Positions 43,048 through 51,063 of a stretch of 64,000 bases of DNA are shown one piece after another. The notes under the pieces were generated by a model. It did not search any database, was not told where the DNA came from, and saw only the letters and a list, made by a program, of their open reading frames with translations. The position numbers and the translations under genes are program-made. The stretch covers positions 39,275 through 103,274 of the forward strand of contig JARFRM010000040.1 in the NCBI GenBank assembly GCA_029287235.1, read 5' to 3'. Position 1 is the first letter of the stretch, and the number at the start of each line of letters is the position of its first letter. Source of the DNA: Thermoanaerobaculales bacterium (GTDB lineage: Bacteria; Acidobacteriota; Thermoanaerobaculia; Thermoanaerobaculales; Sulfomarinibacteraceae).

Positions 43048-43618
43048 GGAGTCCCCCCTCGTCACCCGCCGACCCGCGCCGCTCGAGAGCGGTTCGAATG
43101 GCCCGGAGCTCCGACACCGCATCGCGGAGCACGGCGGCAACATCGGACGTAGGCGCCGAGGAGGAGGAGACCTCTTCAGAGGATGCCGTTGCCGGGGTCG
43201 TCAGTCCCTTGGCGCCGCGCATTCGCGAGTAGAGGAAATCACGCAGAACGCGGTAATCGACGATACCCTCGATGGTCATTTCGGCCTTGGCGCTTCCGCT
43301 CGCGGTCTGAATCTGGATCCGGGCGAGACCCAACCACCGCTCGACGAAGTTACTCGTCAGGTGGATGTCCTGGATCCGCGCGAAGGTCAGGTTGATCTCC
43401 TTGCGGAAGAGGATTCCCCAGCGCATGGACACGCCCTCTTCCGAAAACCGATACCGCATGGTGTGGTAGCGGAAGTAAAGCGGCACGAGGACAAAGGGGA
43501 AGAACGGCCCCGCCATCAGCGATGCAATGACGTAGTAGCTCATGAGTGACGAGTCGGGCCGCTCGATGGCGAATATTTCGTCCGTGGTGAGCGATGAGAT
43601 TGAGGGGTCAGAGGACAT
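43040..43618 (-). CDS. bPH2 membrane protein, short member of the pair
   Basis: 192 residues. A helical hairpin (YYVIASLMAGPFFPFVLVPLYF) precedes the bPH2 domain YRFSEEGVSMRWGILFRKEINLTFARIQDIHLTSNFVERWLGLARIQIQTASG, then a Ser/Ala linker and helix DVAAVLRDAVSELRAIRTALERRG that resembles the partner's tail, so the two may form a complex. ATG at 43618 has GGAG six bases upstream; ATG at 43630 is an alternative. It shares one transcript with the longer partner. Confidence 0.85.
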   Translation of the reverse strand: MSSDPSISSLTTDEIFAIERPDSSLMSYYVIASLMAGPFFPFVLVPLYFRYHTMRYRFSEEGVSMRWGILFRKEINLTFARIQDIHLTSNFVERWLGLARIQIQTASGSAKAEMTIEGIVDYRVLRDFLYSRMRGAKGLTTPATASSEEVSSSSAPTSDVAAVLRDAVSELRAIRTALERRGSAGDEGGLHG

Positions 43619-43727
43619 GGTGATCTCCATTTCGCCCGAAGGGATCGCTGGTGACATTCTATCCGAGCCCTTGCCTGTGCCCGTGACAAAAAACGCGAAG
43701 CCGCTCTCCACCGGGGCGTGCGGGGCT

Positions 43728-43782
43728 TGACATTGTGCCGACACCGGCCCCCCGGCAGCGCGCCGCGCAACGCACAATGTCA
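43728..43782. repeat. Family B inverted repeat
   Basis: Perfect 11-bp arms TGACATTGTGC / GCACAATGTCA around a 33-base GC-rich loop, preceded by GGGGCGTGCGG. A related element with the same preceding bases lies at 63923-64000. Confidence 0.65.
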
Positions 43783-44013
43783 TGCTGGGCAACCCTCGCG
43801 ACGGGACGATCCGGTGCATCTGTACCGGCTCGGAAGGAGGTCGCTGCCCGCGCGAGCAGCGTGGTCGTCAACAATCCCGGCCACGTCCACCTCCACTCGA
43901 CCACGTTGGTCATGCGACGCTGGGTCGCTAAAGGCGGCCCAGAAGGCCTGGCTCGAGAGAGGCACGGACCGAAACCGCGGCAAATCTGTGACCACGACTG
44001 CGATGGATTGTGG

Positions 44014-44034
44014 GGGCGGCCATCCTGGCTGCCC
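44014..44034. repeat. Family A hairpin copy
   Basis: GGGCGGCC / GGCTGCCC stem with one G-T pair and a 5-base loop. The flanks TTGTGGG and TTCAG are the same as at 13493-13513. Confidence 0.6.
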
Positions 44035-44137
44035 TTCAGAGTCCCGCCGGCAGCTCTGGGCGTCCTACGAATTCAGACACCCTCGAATCAACGCGTCGCC
44101 AACTTTCAGTTGCGATGGTGCGATGTCTTCGCGTCCT

Positions 44138-44650
44138 TCATGCCTTCCGCACCCACGCCTCCCACGCATCCTCGCCCACCTTGCGGGTGAAGACCTCGTG
44201 GCCCTTGCCGCGTAGCGCATCGATGAGCGGCGCAACCTGGAAGGTCGAGCGCACGAGGAGTGACTCCCCCGCCGCCAATCCGGCCAACGCCTCGCTCACC
44301 TTGCCGACCGGAGTCTCGCCTCGGGCGAGCATCGAATCGGCGTCGAACTCGTATACGGCGCGTCCCGCGATCCAGGTCGGGGCGTCAACATCGCTTGCGC
44401 CTGTCTCGCTTCCGATTTCCGTCTCTCCAGCATCCTGCCCGAGCGCTCGCCGAAGCGATCGAACGAGTTCGTTGACCGACATGTCGGCCACCCTCGCCGC
44501 CTGCTCGAGGGTGGCGACCTTGGCCACCGTCCTGCGAAGCACCGGATTCTTCAGCGCTTTGAACTTGGGCGCGATGGCGATGAGCGCTTCCTCGGCCTCG
44601 GGGTTGGCATCGAGGAGATCGCCGACCTTGGTTTCGGGGGTGATGTTCAT
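44138..44650 (-). CDS. DUF1858 - DUF2249 two-domain protein
   Basis: 170 residues. N-terminal DUF1858 domain (ITPETKVGDLLDANPEAEEALIAIAPKFKALKNPVLRRTVAKVATLEQAARVADM), then a linker, then a TusA-like DUF2249 domain (STFQVAPLIDALRGKGHEVFTRKVGEDAWEAWVRKA) without the usual Cys-Pro. These domains recur beside DUF438/hemerythrin proteins and nitric-oxide-related genes; the biochemical role is not established. The start overlaps the stop of the upstream gene by 4 bases. Confidence 0.88.
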   Translation of the reverse strand: MNITPETKVGDLLDANPEAEEALIAIAPKFKALKNPVLRRTVAKVATLEQAARVADMSVNELVRSLRRALGQDAGETEIGSETGASDVDAPTWIAGRAVYEFDADSMLARGETPVGKVSEALAGLAAGESLLVRSTFQVAPLIDALRGKGHEVFTRKVGEDAWEAWVRKA

Positions 44651-45870
44651 GCTCCGGGGACCTCGGCAAGCAGACGGCGCTCGCCTTCGAGGGCTCGCAG
44701 TGGGGCGATGTCCTGGGTTACTTCGAGGGTCCCGAGGTAGTCCCCCGAGTCATCGCGCATGGCGAAGTAGCGGATGTGGACAAAACGCGGTCCCATCTGG
44801 ATCCAGAACTCGGCCACGTCGCGAGCCCCCGATTTGAGATCCGAGACCACCTGCTCGACGATGTGAACGCTCTTGGGCGGATGACAGTCCTCTACCTTGC
44901 GGCCGATGATGGCGCGGTTGCGGGCGAAGACCCGATCGGACCCTTCTGAGAAGTAGCCCACCCGGTCATCGGCATCGACAAAGGTGATGTCCATGGGAAG
45001 GGTGTTGAGCAACACCGTCAGCTGACTCACGCTGAGGTGGCCCGACGGCAGGGCGATGGCGTCGTTCGAGGGCAGGGTCACCGGTTTCTCGGGCAGCTGC
45101 GGCAGGACCGGCATCCAGACCCCGGCCGGCTCCACGAGTCCCTTGCCGAACTCGTCCCACTGGCCGCGCACGGCCTCCCAGTCACGGACCGTGAGGTGCT
45201 CGAGACACATGGGCCAGAGGATCCGGTCCTCCTTGGACGTCATGCTCTCGATCTGTTCGAGCATGGGTTCGAGGACGGTTTCGCCGACCAGCTCGAGCTG
45301 CTCGGCATCGAGATCCGAGGCGTTGTCCAGAACCTCCGCCGCTGCCGCGATCTTCGCCCGGATCTCGTCGTGGACTCCCCACATGACTTTCGGCGGACCT
45401 GCGATTCCCGCCTTCTCGAGGTAGGGGAAGACGAGGTACTCCTTACGCAGGTAGTGGACCTCAACGCCCACCAGATCATGGTGAGCTTCCCGCCACGCCC
45501 CGACCGACTCCTTCGATCCGTCGAGCTCGCCGACGGCCTTGCGGTAGTCGGCAACGCGGGTCCGGATCGCGTGGTTTTCGAGAGTGAACGTGTCGACCGG
45601 GTGACCGGTCGGAACCTCCACCGGAGCACACGAACCACCGCCTCCGAGCACCGCGGCGTGGACATCACACATGCGCTGAATCTCTTCCTGCGCCATCCCA
45701 TCGGCCATGAGCGAGTTCTCCATGGCCGCGATCTCGGTGGCGCCGACCTCGGCGAGCAGATCGCCGAACTCGTTCTTGAGGCTCTCGGGATCGGCGCCAT
45801 CGTGCAATTGCCTGATGATTGCTTTGAGGGTCTCGATCCGGTAGCGGCTGTTGTCGAGTAGTTCACTCAT
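44647..45870 (-). CDS. DUF438 - hemerythrin-like - PAS protein
   Basis: 407 residues. DUF438 at the N-terminus (RIETLKAIIRQLHDGADPESLKNEF...GATEIAAMENSLMADGMAQEEIQRMCDVHAAVL). Residues ~85-240 are hemerythrin-like, with HPVDTFTLENHAI, HHDLVGVEVHYLRKEYLVFPYLE, WGVHDEIR and TSKEDRILWPM, whose His/Glu set can bind a di-iron centre. Residues ~285-400 are a PAS domain (TFVDADDRVGYFSEGSDRVFARNRAIIGRKVEDCHPP). It is a likely cytoplasmic O2/NO or redox sensor. The start at 45870 has AAGGGAGG; it is co-transcribed with the DUF1858 gene. Confidence 0.92.
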   Translation of the reverse strand: MSELLDNSRYRIETLKAIIRQLHDGADPESLKNEFGDLLAEVGATEIAAMENSLMADGMAQEEIQRMCDVHAAVLGGGGSCAPVEVPTGHPVDTFTLENHAIRTRVADYRKAVGELDGSKESVGAWREAHHDLVGVEVHYLRKEYLVFPYLEKAGIAGPPKVMWGVHDEIRAKIAAAAEVLDNASDLDAEQLELVGETVLEPMLEQIESMTSKEDRILWPMCLEHLTVRDWEAVRGQWDEFGKGLVEPAGVWMPVLPQLPEKPVTLPSNDAIALPSGHLSVSQLTVLLNTLPMDITFVDADDRVGYFSEGSDRVFARNRAIIGRKVEDCHPPKSVHIVEQVVSDLKSGARDVAEFWIQMGPRFVHIRYFAMRDDSGDYLGTLEVTQDIAPLRALEGERRLLAEVPGA

Positions 45871-45937
45871 TTTGCCTCCCTTCAAAGACGATGAGCCTCA
45901 GTCGCTGTTAAAGCCTTGATCTCGGTCAGGTCCCGAC

Positions 45938-45965
45938 GAAAAAAACCGGGCCCCGAAGGGCCCGG
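45938..45965 (-). terminator. Strong intrinsic terminator of the 45991 gene
   Basis: Perfect 8-bp stem CCGGGCCC / GGGCCCGG with a four-base loop (TTCG on the minus strand), followed on that strand by seven T. It lies 26 bases after the stop codon. Confidence 0.92.
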
Positions 45966-45990
45966 TGGTTGATGTGGATGATCGGTTCGA

Positions 45991-48873
45991 CTACGGCATG
46001 CTGCTGCTCCAGGCGGAGACGTCGCCGCTTTCGAAGCCATCGGCGAACAATGGTGTTTCAGCCAGAACACATGACTGAACGACCACATCGTCGATGTACC
46101 AGCCCTCGCGGCTGATCGATGAGTCGGTGCCCAGGCGGTAGCGGAACCGCACCGTCTGGCCGGCGTAGGTGTCGAGATCCACAACCGACCGAAGCCAGTC
46201 CTGTGGATCACCGCACCAGCCTTCGCGCCCGCCGAGCGGGTTGCTGAAGCTCGTCGAAATCAAACCGTCGTAGGGATCGGTCTGCATGACCGCGGTCGCC
46301 AGCTGGGTCCAGGTGGCGCCGGAATCAGTCGAAATCTCGAGCAACCCGGCGTCATAACAACCGGACGAAGAGTCCTCCAGCTCCTGCCAGTTCCAGAACT
46401 GGAGGGTGACCGGAGTGGCGGTGGGCAAGACGATGTCGGGAGACTCGAGCTGCTGATCGCTGACCGTGGAGCTGTCCACGGCGTGGTAGGAGAAGGCGCC
46501 GCCGTGGACCTGAACCCCGGAGAGGGACCAGGTGTCGGCGATGCCGCCGTGGGTCCAGCCCGCGGCGCCCGACTCGAAGTCCTCGTTGAAGGCCACGACG
46601 GGGACCGTTCCAATCCCGCAGTCCCCGGGCAGGGCCACCGTCGTCATCGTGAACGAGGTCGACGGCGCACCGGCTCCGCAGGTGTTGTCGGCCGAGACGC
46701 GCCAGTGGTAAACGGTGTTCGACATCAGGTCGGTGCCCGGTGTGAAGACCAGGTCGGTGATCCCGGCCACGACCAGATCGGGGCTGGCGAAGGCCGGGTC
46801 GTCATCGACCTCGAGGGTATAGGAAGCCGCCTGGGTAGATGCCGTCCACTCAAAGGTCGGCCTCAGAGGCTGGTTGAGGGCGCCATCGGCCGGCAAGGTC
46901 AAGCCAGGAACTCCTGGAGCCGAATCGAAGACATTGAGATCGAGATCGAGATCGTGGCCCGCGCTTCCACTCGCCGCGCCGCTGACGGTCACGACGTAGC
47001 TCCCCGGCGCCGCGGATCCGGTGTTCCCAACGGTGAAAGTGCTCGCCCCCACCGGCGTGACGGGATTCGTGGAGAATCCCGTGGTTGTACCGGCTGGGTT
47101 CCCCGATGCCGAGAGCGTCACGTCGTTGTTGAAGCCGCTGATCGAACCGACGTTGATGGCGTAGACGGCATCGTCTCCGGTGCAGATGTCGATCGCGTTG
47201 GGCGTTCCACCGAGGTAGAAATCGGGGGTCCCGCACTCGTCGAACTTGAAGGCGCCGATGCGCAGCTGCCAACCGACCGAGCTGGTTGTCGGCAGATACT
47301 GGTTGACGTACCAGAAGGTGCAGTCGTCCACGGGATCGATGTTCATTGAGGTGTAGTCACCCCAGCGCTGGCTCCCCGTTTGCGAACCCGTGCCATCGTG
47401 GATGGATCCCTCGCCCTGCGGGAATGTCCCGAGCGGGTCCGCCGCGAGCCGTCCCGCATACCACACACTCGGGTAGGTCGAGGTCCCATCGGAGGCGCTG
47501 TAGCCGAGGGCGATGTTGCCGGCCCCGTCCATGGCGGCGCTGCCCATCCAGCGGTGGATCCCATCTAACACTCCCGGCGCGTAGGTCCCCTCCTGGTGAA
47601 TCACGGGGGTGCCGTTGGGGTCGCGGATCTCCCACCAGCGCATCCCGGCGATCCCGGGCGCCGCTTCCACCGACTGGTTGGTCACGAGCGCTTCGTGGGT
47701 TCCCAGGTTGCGGTATGCGAGTCGGTGCATGGGCCGTTGACGGTAGGAAAGGATGTCGATCTTGTTCGTCGTCGCCGGCTGCGGGATGCAGCTTCGACCC
47801 GAACACGCCGAGAACTGGGTGTCGTAGGGCGCGATGGGGATCGTGTGCGTGAGAACGAAAGTCGAGTTCGCGGGAGTCGCGAAGTCAACGGTGAACTTCC
47901 ACAGAGTGAGCGCATCCTGCGGCGCGCCGTACTGGCCGCCGTCATCCATGGCGCCGACGAAGTAGTTCGGGCTGCCGGCAGGTGGCGCGGCGAACCCGTC
48001 GAGATCCGACGGAAGCAGGCCGTCGCCGACGTTGTAGGCGCCACCCGCCGACGCCGGAGTCGCGAGGAACGAGATCACCTGTGGGGCCGGGTTACCGGCG
48101 ATCATCTCGGCACGGTTGATGGCGTAGGCGCCGACCCCGGCAAATGATGAACCGGCGAACTCGCGGGTGCTGATGAAGTAGGCGTCGGTCCAGATCCCGT
48201 ACTTCGGATAGTCCGGGAAGTTGCTGCCGGTGGAAAAGGCGTACCGATAGTAGGCGCCGGTCGGGTCGCCGGTCTGGGAGATGGCGACACAGTTGTAGTA
48301 GTTCGGTCCGGAAGCCGTGAACTGGGTCAGAATCCAACGGTCGGCCACCTGGTCGTAGACCACGATCGGATCGCCGTCGTTGTCCGTCTCACAGTCACCT
48401 CCGAAACCCTGCCAGAGGGTGTTGTTGGCGGCGCCGCCGGTGGGCGGCGTGGGATAGACCTGTGTGCCGTCCTTGAGGTAGACCGCGTAGTGGACGTTGC
48501 TCATGGCGACGTAGTGGTTGGGTCCGACATCTCCAACCGGGTCCGGAGGAGAGTAACCCGCCACGTTCGGCGGTCCGTCGAAGGAGGCGCTCGGCGCCGG
48601 CATGTCCCCGGAAGGAGCCCAATCCTGGACCACCGTGTCCTTGCTCTGCGGGCCCAGAGTTCCCTGGCCGCGCCAGTCGGGTTCCACGATGTTGCGTGCA
48701 GGCTTTGAGACCGGCAACGGCGTCATGGATCGCATGGGGGGCGACACATCGAACTTCACCGCCCTGCTCGATCCCCGGTAGATCGCCGTCGGCTCAGCGC
48801 CGAATGCGGTCCCGGAGGCAAAGATCGCCAGGATCATCGTAGACAGGATGACTCTCTTCAGACTCTGTAACAT
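45991..48873 (-). CDS. Large secreted multi-domain protein with DGFESG tail
   Basis: 960 residues. Signal peptide LKRVILSTMILAIFASGTAFGAE. Residues ~85-560 form a beta-propeller-like unit with GPNHYVAMSNVHYAVYLKDG, DPIVVYDQVADRWILTQFTAS and GNIALGYSASDGTSTYPSVWYAGR. Then come an Ig-like stretch, a fibronectin-III-like domain (LPADGALNQPLRPTFEWTAS) and a lectin/MAM-like domain with FNEDFESGAAGWTHGG and the terminal-type GWYIDDVVVQSC. It ends LFADGFESGDVSAW plus five residues, the tail shared with two other secreted proteins here. No catalytic motif seen. ATG at 48873 starts the signal peptide. Confidence 0.85.
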   Translation of the reverse strand: MLQSLKRVILSTMILAIFASGTAFGAEPTAIYRGSSRAVKFDVSPPMRSMTPLPVSKPARNIVEPDWRGQGTLGPQSKDTVVQDWAPSGDMPAPSASFDGPPNVAGYSPPDPVGDVGPNHYVAMSNVHYAVYLKDGTQVYPTPPTGGAANNTLWQGFGGDCETDNDGDPIVVYDQVADRWILTQFTASGPNYYNCVAISQTGDPTGAYYRYAFSTGSNFPDYPKYGIWTDAYFISTREFAGSSFAGVGAYAINRAEMIAGNPAPQVISFLATPASAGGAYNVGDGLLPSDLDGFAAPPAGSPNYFVGAMDDGGQYGAPQDALTLWKFTVDFATPANSTFVLTHTIPIAPYDTQFSACSGRSCIPQPATTNKIDILSYRQRPMHRLAYRNLGTHEALVTNQSVEAAPGIAGMRWWEIRDPNGTPVIHQEGTYAPGVLDGIHRWMGSAAMDGAGNIALGYSASDGTSTYPSVWYAGRLAADPLGTFPQGEGSIHDGTGSQTGSQRWGDYTSMNIDPVDDCTFWYVNQYLPTTSSVGWQLRIGAFKFDECGTPDFYLGGTPNAIDICTGDDAVYAINVGSISGFNNDVTLSASGNPAGTTTGFSTNPVTPVGASTFTVGNTGSAAPGSYVVTVSGAASGSAGHDLDLDLNVFDSAPGVPGLTLPADGALNQPLRPTFEWTASTQAASYTLEVDDDPAFASPDLVVAGITDLVFTPGTDLMSNTVYHWRVSADNTCGAGAPSTSFTMTTVALPGDCGIGTVPVVAFNEDFESGAAGWTHGGIADTWSLSGVQVHGGAFSYHAVDSSTVSDQQLESPDIVLPTATPVTLQFWNWQELEDSSSGCYDAGLLEISTDSGATWTQLATAVMQTDPYDGLISTSFSNPLGGREGWCGDPQDWLRSVVDLDTYAGQTVRFRYRLGTDSSISREGWYIDDVVVQSCVLAETPLFADGFESGDVSAWSSSMP

Positions 48874-49598
48874 CACTCGTTCTCCCTCTTTCCCTGGAAA
48901 TTTCCGGCGCGAAACACCCAGACTCGAAGGAGCATATTCGTCGATCCTTGCGATAAGGGCCATTCTCGCCTGATGCGGGCAATCGGACGCGGTATCGTAC
49001 CCTCATTATGAACCTGTGTCTAGGAATCGTCCCGTCAGGCGCCCGAACCCTGGCTGCAGATCACGCCTGAACGCGTTCGGGTCGGCTGGATGCCCCGGTC
49101 AGCGAAGCGGGAAACCGAGATAACGGAAAATGCTGGCGCACTCCGAGCACCGGCGTGCGTGCCGCCGCCAGGTTCGAACATATCGCGATCGCAAGGGCTG
49201 CATTGCGAGCATGGATGGGCTGACGTGGCCACCCCGTTCGCGCATGGCCGGGACTCGTCGGTATCTCATGGCGAACCCGGGTTCCGCCATCTGCGCCACC
49301 AGAGCGTCGAGACCGACGCGCCTGTGGCCAAAGCCCTCCGCCGCGATCATCGTTCGGTTTCCCTGCCCAGTGTACGTCAGATCCGGAAAGAGTGTTGGCC
49401 CGAAACCGTGATCCCGCGCACCTCATCGGGGCGAAAACCGCGAAGTTCCATCGCAGCGTTGCGGTTCGATCTCCCGATCGCCCCTACGGCCAGAGCCAAC
49501 CGAATACACCCCCGGTTACGCAGCCGTGCACCGGGCGACCATGTGAAATCCCGGGGACCGGGGCCGTGTTCTTAGGTTGTCGGGTCGTGAGGGAGATT
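48874..49598. other. Long intergenic region
   Basis: About 725 bases between two minus-strand genes. The part near 48874-49015 should carry the promoter of the secreted protein. Elsewhere only one weak small frame is worth listing (49099-49350). Long frames on the plus strand are compositionally odd and lack ribosome sites. Confidence 0.4.
49099..49350 (-). CDS. Possible small CxxC protein
   Basis: 83 codons, MIAAEGFGHRRVGLD ... RYVRTWRRHARRCSECASIFRYLGFPLR. A CxxC preceded by HARR at the C-terminus recalls zinc-binding anti-sigma or small ribbon proteins, but the ribosome site (AGGG 12 bases upstream) is poor and only one CxxC is present. Confidence 0.3.
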   Translation of the reverse strand: MIAAEGFGHRRVGLDALVAQMAEPGFAMRYRRVPAMRERGGHVSPSMLAMQPLRSRYVRTWRRHARRCSECASIFRYLGFPLR

Positions 49599-50159
49599 CT
49601 ATTGCCAGGTCACGCGGTACCTGCAGACTCCACCGCCGGTGGCGCGGCATTGCTCCTCGACGATGTGGACGTGCTTGGCGCCACAGAGCTCGAGGGCCCG
49701 TCGGTACCAACCGATCACCGTCAGACAGTCGGTCTTCGAAAAGGTCTCCGCGTCGTGCGTGGTCAGTATCCCTTCGCGTTCGCCGGTCGGCTCGTACTCG
49801 CGCCAACCGACGTCATAGTAGAGCCGATAGATCTGCGGCGCCTTGGCGAGGAAAGCCTGAGGGTCGCCGGGCGCCAGGAACGCGCTGTGCAGGGTCCCCA
49901 GATTGACCTCGGCGGATGCCTCCCCGAGGCGTTCGAAAAAGCGCGTGCTCCCCCCGCCCAGCGCCTTGACGATGGCGTCATCGAGACGCTTGCCGATCTC
50001 GAAGTCGATCCAGGCGACGGTCACGAGCCTCGCGAGAATCCTCTGATCGTCTTCGGGCAGATTGTCCATCACTCTGCCCATGCCCTTTTCGCCGTACTCC
50101 TTGCGCACGAACTCGAGGCGGGCCTTGAGGATCGAACCCTTGATTTTCTGGTTGCTCAC
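49599..50159 (-). CDS. TIGR02265-family protein (myxobacterial-type paralog family)
   Basis: 186 residues. Begins IKGSILKARLEFVRKEYGEKGMGRVMDNLP, continues WIDFEIGKRLDDAIVKALGGGSTRFFERLGEASAEVNL, and ends with the V4R/HNOB-like strand region YYDVGWREYEPTGEREGIL..HDAETFSKTDCLTVIGWYRRALELCGA..V.IVEEQCRATGGGVCRYRVTW. This matches the TIGR02265 family described from Myxococcus; by analogy to V4R/HNOB domains it may be a small-ligand sensor, but function is unknown. Confidence 0.72.
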   Translation of the reverse strand: MSNQKIKGSILKARLEFVRKEYGEKGMGRVMDNLPEDDQRILARLVTVAWIDFEIGKRLDDAIVKALGGGSTRFFERLGEASAEVNLGTLHSAFLAPGDPQAFLAKAPQIYRLYYDVGWREYEPTGEREGILTTHDAETFSKTDCLTVIGWYRRALELCGAKHVHIVEEQCRATGGGVCRYRVTWQ

Positions 50160-50367
50160 CTAACCGATGATACCAAGGGTCTGTCGGATTGGGACGGAGA
50201 TGCCCGAGAGCGGGACCAACGGTCGCCCTCAACTCGCTGAATCGGGTCGGTCCCCGGAAAACATCGTGCCCTGTTTCCTACCTGAGTCACGTTTGATAGA
50301 CTTGAGAGAAGATTCTGTGTGGGTTCGGCACCGTCCGAAAGCCCACTTCGCATTCTGACGAGACAAG

Positions 50368-51063
50368 ATGAGCGTCGCGGCAATCGCCGGTGAGAGGGTG
50401 AATCAAGCCATGAATCCAGGAGCGGTCCATTCGGGAGATTGGCTCATACCGGCCGCAATCACGGCGGTGTTGATCGCTGCCGCGATTGCCGTTGTAATGG
50501 TCCTGCGAGAACGACACCACCGGCGGCGCCGGGAAGAGCTCCAGACCCAACTCGCCGACCTCGAACGCATTCTCGTCAGGCTGTCGGTGGATGTCCGAAA
50601 TTCAGGAGCGCACTCCGTCGTTGAGAATCGTGATGGATCGTCAGTCGCCAGTGAGGAGTTTGCTCCCCGGGGACCCCTTTCCACAGCCATCTCGATCCTT
50701 CACGATGATCTCGGACCCGGTCTCCCCGGGCCGGATCGGATTGACCTTCGTGCCACCCTGTTCGTCTACGACGAGTTGGAGAAACCCCTCACACCGGCAG
50801 ACCTCGCCGACGGCCTCAATCTCTCACTGCGATCCCTGCAGCGCGGGCTCGGCACATCGCTGGGCTGCACGCCGAGGGAGCTGATTCTGGCAATCAAGAT
50901 GCGCGAGGCGAAGCGACTCCTCCTCGCCGAGGAGTATCGGGTCCAGGAGGCTGCTCGGGCCGTCGGCTTTGACGATCCCTTTCACTTCTCGCGGCGATTC
51001 AAGAACTACTACGATATATCGCCCTCGGAGATGCAGGCTCGCAGAAGCCGCAGCGTCGCCTAG
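50368..51063 (+). CDS. Membrane-anchored AraC-type transcription factor
   Basis: 231 residues. An N-terminal membrane helix WLIPAAITAVLIAAAIAVVMVL is followed by basic RERHHRRRREE and a short coiled coil (LQTQLADLERILVRL). The C-terminal ~110 residues are an AraC double helix-turn-helix: LTPADLADGLNLSLRSLQRGLGTSLGCTPRELILAIKMREAKRLL and VQEAARAVGFDDPFHFSRRFKNYYDISPSE. There is no sensor or receiver domain. ATG at 50410 (MNPGAVHSG) is an alternative start. The stop overlaps the end of the convergent kinase gene by 4 bases. Confidence 0.85.
   Translation: MSVAAIAGERVNQAMNPGAVHSGDWLIPAAITAVLIAAAIAVVMVLRERHHRRRREELQTQLADLERILVRLSVDVRNSGAHSVVENRDGSSVASEEFAPRGPLSTAISILHDDLGPGLPGPDRIDLRATLFVYDELEKPLTPADLADGLNLSLRSLQRGLGTSLGCTPRELILAIKMREAKRLLLAEEYRVQEAARAVGFDDPFHFSRRFKNYYDISPSEMQARRSRSVA

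Larger units (their letters stand above)
43619..44137. repeat. Intergenic repeat region with family B and family A elements
   Basis: About 520 bases without a credible gene. It holds the family B inverted repeat (43728-43782), a family A hairpin with TTGTGGGG...TGCCCTTCAG flanks (44003-44039), and a stretch GTCGCCAACTTTCAGTTGCG (from about 44096) that is a diverged inverted copy of sequence at 13276-13302. Confidence 0.65.

Noticed and set aside
49392..50240. 282-codon plus-strand ORF
   Set aside because: Opposite-strand shadow of the TIGR02265 gene (49599-50159), which has clear family sequence.
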